A stretch of DNA of 64,000 nt from Pachysolen tannophilus NRRL Y-2460 (Eukaryota > Ascomycota > Pichiomycetes > Alaninales > Pachysolenaceae). How positions within the stretch are numbered: the first letter of the stretch is position 1; every line of letters begins with the position of its first letter. The stretch lies in NCBI GenBank assembly GCA_001661245.1, contig KV454013.1, positions 130,163 to 194,162 on the forward strand, in the 5' to 3' direction. Of this stretch, positions 58,993 through 64,000 are shown piece by piece. A program made the translations under genes and the position numbers. Below the pieces are notes generated by a model that worked only from the letters and a program-made list of their open reading frames with translations, had not been told where the DNA came from and ran no database searches.

Positions 58993-60124
58993 ATCGCTAT
59001 GATGCTCTCTTTTATCTGTATGAATTAAATAAACTCAGTATAAATTATATATATATTGGCTTCTTCTTTACAGGTGAAAAATTTTTGGAAATTAAATTTT
59101 TTTTTTCTTTTTTCTTTTTTTCATATAAAAGGGAAAACTCATCTCTCACCTATTTCCCAAAACAGCTTGTTTAGTATCGGAGGCCACGCCCTTTTTTAAA
59201 ATGTCTAGGGCGGTAAAATAATAGAAATAATACTAGGGCGGTTAATTAATACTTACAAAATATATAAAAAATCTTTTTAGAGTAGTGTATTTGCAGCCAA
59301 ATGTTACAAAAGAGGATAATGTAAGATATTATGCATTTAATATGCTTGAAGCTGCATATTAGATAACAAAATATCAATACGGTTGGATCACTTATTCATT
59401 AACAATAACAAGTAAAGATAAATAGATCTCTATATCTTGAATTTATAATATTTGCATTCTATAGGTGGTTTCAAAGCTATGGAAAATTAAATTTTGAGTT
59501 AAAAAAAAAAATAGGTATCTTTTTTACTTTTTTGTTAATGTGGGGAAAGTATATAGCATGAATAATTATAAAACTAAAACAAACATTCAAGGTGTGGTTT
59601 CAAGACAAACATTATGAATTACTATTATTATGAGGTTTAACTTTTTTTAATTCTTTTAATGATTCCAAAATCACCATGCATGGTCTTCAAAAAAAAGAGA
59701 GAGAGAAAAAAAAAATGGATCTTTATGTAATGATTAACAAAACATTAACAGAGAAAGCTTTAGGTGGTAGGCATCTTACACCACCGCCCATGAGTTTTAA
59801 AAAAATCTTTTAAAGTTTAGGAAAAGAAAAAATACTGCATTAGTCTCAGTGGTTATACCATCAAGTGGTTATAACACCAAACATTGGACTACATTAATAA
59901 AAACTGCAAAAAGAAAAGAAGCAAATATGAAACACTCATTAAAACAGACGTAAATAAAGCTATCTAAAATCACACACAGGCAGCAAACTTTATCTTTTTT
60001 AAAATCCTCAAATCATTACCAAACCATTATATCACAAAAGAAACGCAAAAAAATAAATTAAAAATAAATAAAATAAAATAAACTCCGAAGTAAAATAAAA
60101 TGAAAATAATGAACCCCCAATCTA
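58993..60124. promoter_or_regulatory. MAK21 upstream region / AFI1 3' region
   Basis: A 1.13-kb gap in tandem orientation. Near MAK21 are an RRPE TGAAAAATTTTT at 59075-59086 and a PAC-core CTCATC (GATGAG on the other strand) at 59138-59143. Two exact CTAGGGCGGT copies lie at 59205-59214 and 59233-59242. Farther out are a GGTGG/CCACC hairpin at about 59763-59785 and a duplicated GTGGTTATA near 59850-59880. No convincing tRNA B box follows the latter. Confidence 0.5.
59075..59143. promoter_or_regulatory. RRPE + PAC-like pair upstream of MAK21
   Basis: RRPE (TGAAAAATTTT) 83 bp and a PAC core (GATGAG on the minus strand) about 146 bp before the ATG. This pair is the standard signature of yeast ribosome-biogenesis (Ribi) genes, read by Stb3 and by Dot6/Tod6. 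Confidence 0.6.
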
Positions 60125-62797
60125 TTAATCCATAAACTCTAAAAGTAAATCACCATAAAAGTTGCCTCTAAATTTTGCAAAAATCAAATCAAATTCTTTT
60201 TTAATTAAATGATTTAAATCATCATTTTTTCTACTATTTTTAAAAAAAATAGATAATTCTAATAAAATTTCAAACGAATTTTTCAGTTCCCTATTATTAC
60301 CATAATTAATTGTTTTTTCAATATATGGCATAATCAATACCAATTGATTGATTTGATTATTATCTTTAAGAAAAGTATTTAAATTTCTCAATAATAATAA
60401 TAAAAAATTGGTATTAATAAATTCTTTACTAAAATTTTGTAAAATTTTAAATAATTGATCAATGAAAAATTGAAAATTATAATAATAATTAATATTACCT
60501 GGACCTTTAAGAAGTAATTCAGAATCAGGTATTAAAAAATCTTCATTTTTTAAACAAGTAAATCCATATAAAGAATGAAAATTTCTATATTTTTTCAATT
60601 TTTGGAAAAAATTAATTTCTAACTCTCTATTATATTGTATTTGTAAATCTTTATCCTTATAACTATCAAAATTTTCAAAAATTGTATAACCATATGGTAA
60701 TACTAATTTATATTTTTCAATAAATTTTAAAATTTCTTCATTTAATTTGTTCAATAATAAATTTATATCTTCATTTGTTTTATTTTGATGATTTAAACCA
60801 ATGAATAATTTTGAATATATAAAAGTTTTATAAGAAATAACTTTATCTAAATCTTCAAAATTTTTAAAATTAAGTAATATTTCAAAATATAAGAAAATTA
60901 TTTTTTTCTTTAAATGTAAAAAAATTTTTAAATCATCATGATTACCATTTGTTAATTCTTCTAAATCTTTTTTAAAAATTAAATCAAACCTATCAAATTG
61001 CTTATTTTCATCATCATCTTGATTTTTAATCTTGAAACTTTTTGTAAAATCATATTTAAAACCATAATCACTAGGACCTCTACTATGACCATTACTCATA
61101 GTATTATTAATATGATTATTATTATTATTATTATTATCCAAATCTTTAAGTTTCTCTGTTCTTATAGTCATATTATCATTAAATGAAATATCATCATAAT
61201 CATTATCAAAATTAGAATAATTTAAGCTACCTTCTTGACCATTACTATTTAAAGAATTTATACTTAATATTGATATTTTACTATTCCTTCTTTTAACTTT
61301 TTTAAATGAAACTGATGAAGAATTTTGTTGTTGATTACTAGAAGTTGAATTCCCATTTGAACTATATTTTGAAACAGTACTATCAATTCTATTAATAATA
61401 CCATTAATTTTTAATTTTGATTTAAAACTAGAACTTAAAATATCAAAAGTTTTATTATTATGTGGATTATTTGTTGATCTTGTTAATAAATCTCTATCTA
61501 TTGGTGTACTTGTATTATTAACCCATAATTGATTTGTATCTAAATCAAAAAGTAAATCCCATAATTTCAGATTATCATCAACAGGACCTGAACTATTACC
61601 AATTTCTTTAAAAATTGGATTTGTTGTACCTAATATATAATGATCTAATTTTAATAATAAATCAAGTTTACTTATATCAAAATATGGGAAACAATTATAA
61701 CTTAATAAATAACTTGATGAATTTAAATTTTGTGATTCTTGTTCACCTTTTTCTTTTCCTCCATGATATATTATCATTAATGATAAAATGAATTCCATTA
61801 TATTTATAATTGGTTTATGATATGAAAGAATAACTAATTTTTTCCTTGAAATAAGGGATAATATTAATATTAATAATACTGGTGTCTTTTCTACACCACT
61901 TGGAAAAATTTCATCTAAATTTTTAATATTATAATATTTAATATATTCTGAATAAAAAAAAATTGAAGTTGTTGAAGTAAATTTTAATAAATTTTTTAAA
62001 ATATTATCTTGATTTAAATTATAACCAAAATGTTGAAAATTTGAAGAAATTAATGAATAAATTGATAATCTTATTGGAATTTTTAACATTGAACCATTTA
62101 TATTTAAATTTATAAAAATTTCTAATGATTTATTTATAATATTAAATTTAAAATTTTTTTTAATTAAATTAAAAGTATTTGAAGATAAATTTAATAATTT
62201 TTTTGTAATTATTTCATCAATAAATAATTTTTCAAAAAATTGATAATTATAATCATCATCTTCTTCTTTTAATTTTAAACTTTCTAATAATAATATCCTT
62301 TGATTATCTGTTAAATCAATTGAATTTTGTAAAAAAAATAAAGGATATTTATTAATTTCATTATAAAAATTAATTAATAATTGAAAATCATCATTTTGGA
62401 AAAATTCTTCTAATAATAAAATTAAAATTGGTTTTAATATTAAAAATGGTTTTAAATTTGTTATAATTGAAAGGGACTTTATTGAATAATTTCTCTTTAT
62501 TTTTTCATCATATTTATAATTTACAACAGTAAATAAAATATATTGAGTATCCTTATCATTTTCTTTTAAATATTTAAAATTTTTTTTATTCCCATCTTTA
62601 TACAAGGGAAATAAAGTAAAATCTTCTTTATCAATAGATTTATTATGCAATTGATCAGGAATAACTAATTCTGATAAATATTCTAAATCTTTACTTAAAT
62701 CAAATTCCATAGGATATTGATTTCTTATTTTTGGACCAACATCTATATCAAATTCCGAAGTTAAAATATAATCAATTGTACGATCACACATACTCAT
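60125..62797 (-). CDS. AFI1: Afi1-like DENN-type polarity protein
   Basis: Afi1 is an Arf3 effector that keeps Arf3 polarised at the bud cortex in S. cerevisiae. From the ATG at 62797 the protein has 890 residues, almost the yeast length (about 893). The N-terminal docking region is recognisable: DYILTSEFDIDVGPKIRNQYP, ELVIPDQLHNKSIDKEDFTLFPLY and YILFTVVNYKYDE. A DENN/SPA-type middle follows (LILILSLISRKKLVILSYHKP near residue 310, and YNCFPYFDISKLDLL). An Asn/Ser-rich linker and a helical C-terminal third (LLLLRNLNTFL) complete it. The gene is extremely AT- and Asn/Leu/Ile-rich, which blurs comparison. ATG 62791 is an alternative; the 62806 codon is TTG. Confidence 0.72.
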   Translation of the reverse strand: MSMCDRTIDYILTSEFDIDVGPKIRNQYPMEFDLSKDLEYLSELVIPDQLHNKSIDKEDFTLFPLYKDGNKKNFKYLKENDKDTQYILFTVVNYKYDEKIKRNYSIKSLSIITNLKPFLILKPILILLLEEFFQNDDFQLLINFYNEINKYPLFFLQNSIDLTDNQRILLLESLKLKEEDDDYNYQFFEKLFIDEIITKKLLNLSSNTFNLIKKNFKFNIINKSLEIFINLNINGSMLKIPIRLSIYSLISSNFQHFGYNLNQDNILKNLLKFTSTTSIFFYSEYIKYYNIKNLDEIFPSGVEKTPVLLILILSLISRKKLVILSYHKPIINIMEFILSLMIIYHGGKEKGEQESQNLNSSSYLLSYNCFPYFDISKLDLLLKLDHYILGTTNPIFKEIGNSSGPVDDNLKLWDLLFDLDTNQLWVNNTSTPIDRDLLTRSTNNPHNNKTFDILSSSFKSKLKINGIINRIDSTVSKYSSNGNSTSSNQQQNSSSVSFKKVKRRNSKISILSINSLNSNGQEGSLNYSNFDNDYDDISFNDNMTIRTEKLKDLDNNNNNNNHINNTMSNGHSRGPSDYGFKYDFTKSFKIKNQDDDENKQFDRFDLIFKKDLEELTNGNHDDLKIFLHLKKKIIFLYFEILLNFKNFEDLDKVISYKTFIYSKLFIGLNHQNKTNEDINLLLNKLNEEILKFIEKYKLVLPYGYTIFENFDSYKDKDLQIQYNRELEINFFQKLKKYRNFHSLYGFTCLKNEDFLIPDSELLLKGPGNINYYYNFQFFIDQLFKILQNFSKEFINTNFLLLLLRNLNTFLKDNNQINQLVLIMPYIEKTINYGNNRELKNSFEILLELSIFFKNSRKNDDLNHLIKKEFDLIFAKFRGNFYGDLLLEFMD

Positions 62798-63671
62798 ACA
62801 AATCAATATAAAACTTCTTTTTTAAAAAAGAAAAAACAAAAAACCAAACAAAAAAAAAAACAAAAAAACAAACAAGACCAACCCAACCCAACTTAAAGTT
62901 GATAAAAACACAATTTGAATTCTTGTTCTTTTTTTTTTTTTTTTAGTAAATAAATCAATTTATCTTGTACTCTTCAACTTCTTTTTTTTTTATTATTTTA
63001 TTCTTTTATTTTGAAACAACACCGTTTAAACTTCTTTAATATAAAAATCACTAAAGAGAGATTTTCGCTTTTTCGTGTTTGTTTAAAAGGCATGTTTCCC
63101 CTTTCGGATAATTAATTGATTATAATTAGATGAGTGATGAAAAATTTCAAAACAACCCATAAATAAATGAATTAAATATTATTAAAAATAAATATTAAAT
63201 TTATAAAAAAATTACAATAGATTTTCAAAAACTACAATACAATCAATTATTAAATGAAATGTCATTTTTACTAATAAAATGTTTATATCTTATAAAAAAC
63301 TCTTGTTGTTATATAATAAACTGTTCCTGATATTTCTACTATGTTTGTTTTCCTTTAGTTTTCCTTTAGTTTTCCTTTAGTTTAATGGGTTTCTGCGGGT
63401 AACTGGCCCGGCTTTTAATAATTAAAAATTTTTTTTAAAAACAGTAAAAAGGCTTGATTCGCCATCTTTTTAATTAATTATATAAATTATAATTAAATAT
63501 ATAATAAATAATAATTAAAATTTTAATTTCGAATTATTATTATCAGTTAATCAATCAATCAATTAGTTATTGTATTGATATTTGCTATAATTTGCTGTTT
63601 AGAATAGAATAATTTTTTTTTGTGAAAAAAAAATTAAAAAAACAAAAAATAATAATTAAATTAATTTAAAA
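62798..63671. promoter_or_regulatory. Divergent promoter region, AFI1 / YRA1
   Basis: An 874-bp gap between two 5' ends. It has T and A runs (about 62930-62944, 63620-63640), three tandem TTTTCCTTTAG units at 63349-63382, and TGAAAAATTTCA at 63138-63149, an RRPE-like site that is about 520 bp from YRA1. A GCGGGTAACTGGCCCGGC patch near 63396-63413 is locally GC-rich. Confidence 0.5.
63349..63382 (+). repeat. TTTTCCTTTAG tandem repeat (3 units)
   Basis: Three near-perfect 11-bp units in the YRA1 upstream region. Each contains CCTTTAG; the third unit is followed by TTTAATGGG. Function unknown. Confidence 0.8.
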
Positions 63672-63908
63672 ATGTCTGCTCAATTAGATAGATCATTAGA
63701 TGAGATTATCTCATCTTCAAAACAATCCAAACCAAAGAGATTTAACAAGTCAAAGGTTGGTAAAAGTTTGAACACAAAAAGGAGTGTTGTTAAGATAAAC
63801 AATAAACCAACTCCAAAACTGCCTAGACAAAATGTTATTGATGCTTCCTATGCAACAAAAGTTGTTGTATACGGGTTGCCAAAGGATATTAAACAGGACG
63901 CGATTAAG
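63672..63908 (+). CDS. YRA1: mRNA export adaptor Yra1 (REF/ALY), exon 1 only
   Basis: Yra1 is the RNA-binding adaptor that recruits Mex67-Mtr2 to mRNA through TREX. Only the first 79 codons are in the window. MSAQLDRSLDEIISSSK matches the N-terminal conserved box of REF proteins, a basic Lys/Arg/Asn-rich linker follows, and the RRM begins with TKVVVYGLPKDIKQDAIK, close to VNVEGLPRDIKQDAVR in S. cerevisiae Yra1. The exon ends exactly there at a GTATGT donor. S. cerevisiae YRA1 has its intron at the same place, so the next exon should begin with the rest of the first RRM helix, beyond the right edge. Confidence 0.93.
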
Positions 63909-64000
63909 GTATGTCAGTCATTTATATGAGTACTTTACAAACACATATATATATATCTAAAAAGTTTTTTTTGAAAAAAAAAAAAAAAAAAAAAAGGAAA
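63909..64000 (+). other. YRA1 intron, 5' part (runs off the window)
   Basis: Donor GTATGT at 63909-63914 in phase 0 after the codon for Lys79. No TACTAAC or plausible acceptor occurs in the remaining 92 nt, so the intron is longer than that. In S. cerevisiae this intron is unusually long (about 766 nt) and mediates autoregulation of YRA1. Confidence 0.88.

Noticed and set aside
59840-59900. tRNA-like stretch with AAGTGGTTATAACACC
   Set aside because: It resembles a D-arm/A box, but no GGTTCRANNC B box or acceptor-stem complement follows at tRNA distance.
1-64000. Transposons, CRISPR arrays, viral integrations, centromere or telomere sequence
   Set aside because: I found no transposase, reverse transcriptase or integrase frame, no terminal repeats, no spaced identical repeats and no telomeric array. 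The G/T repeat at 45741 is too short and irregular to be telomeric.

Overview
The window is nuclear DNA from a budding yeast (Saccharomycotina). It is very AT-rich, with short, mostly intron-poor genes on both strands separated by AT-rich gaps full of homopolymer runs and (AT)n tracts. Five genes have spliceosomal introns with yeast-type signals (GTAAGT or GTATGT donors, TACTAAC-like branch sites). A CIA30-type complex I assembly factor implies a respiratory chain with complex I, which excludes Saccharomyces and its close relatives. Where recalled family alignments allow a test (two CTG codons in PET123 and one in a mitochondrial carrier), CTG sits at leucine or hydrophobic positions, so the standard reading of CTG is likelier than CUG-Ser. 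A Phaffomycetales-type yeast such as Wickerhamomyces would fit, but the genus is a guess.

Layout, left to right. 2-8451: PET123 (left end cut off), SME1, MTR10, a CIA30 gene and PNS1; apart from CIA30 this is the S. cerevisiae YOR158W-YOR161C neighbourhood. 8893-12954: a secreted histidine acid phosphatase and a long upstream region with a Pho4-type CACGTG. 12955-22857: an MSA1-like G1/S regulator, RPL3, a REG1/YOR062C-like PP1 regulator, SLD7 and CKA2, which corresponds to YOR060-YOR066. 23440-29894: a RING/TRAF zinc-finger protein, the SUN-domain protein MPS3, a mitochondrial carrier and a PEX39-like peroxisomal protein. 30171-44044: an F-box protein, FYV8, SKI6, GPI14, HGH1, TFG1 and TRF4/PAP2. 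44360-48405: a class V PLP enzyme and AIM6. 49240-54503: a YBL028C-like protein, RPL19 and TEC1. 55672-63908: MAK21, AFI1 and the first exon of YRA1, whose intron runs off the right end.

Several genes form functional groups. RPL3, RPL19, MAK21, SKI6, TRF4, HGH1 and the YBL028C-like gene all serve ribosome production, RNA surveillance or translation-factor folding, and most carry an RRPE-like TGAAAAATTT motif close upstream. MSA1 and MPS3 carry MluI cell-cycle boxes (ACGCGT). SME1, YRA1, MTR10, SKI6 and TRF4 act in splicing, mRNA export, nuclear import and RNA decay.

I found no mobile element, CRISPR array, convincing tRNA or rRNA gene, or novel multigene system. The best leads are an MSA1-like frame whose AT-hook lies upstream of its first ATG, an ancestral YBL028C-RPL19-TEC1 block that genome duplication split in S. 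cerevisiae, the conserved YRA1 intron position, and a cluster of palindromes and tandem repeats in the SLD7-side convergent gap. Gene identities rest on remembered family sequences and gene order, not on searches.
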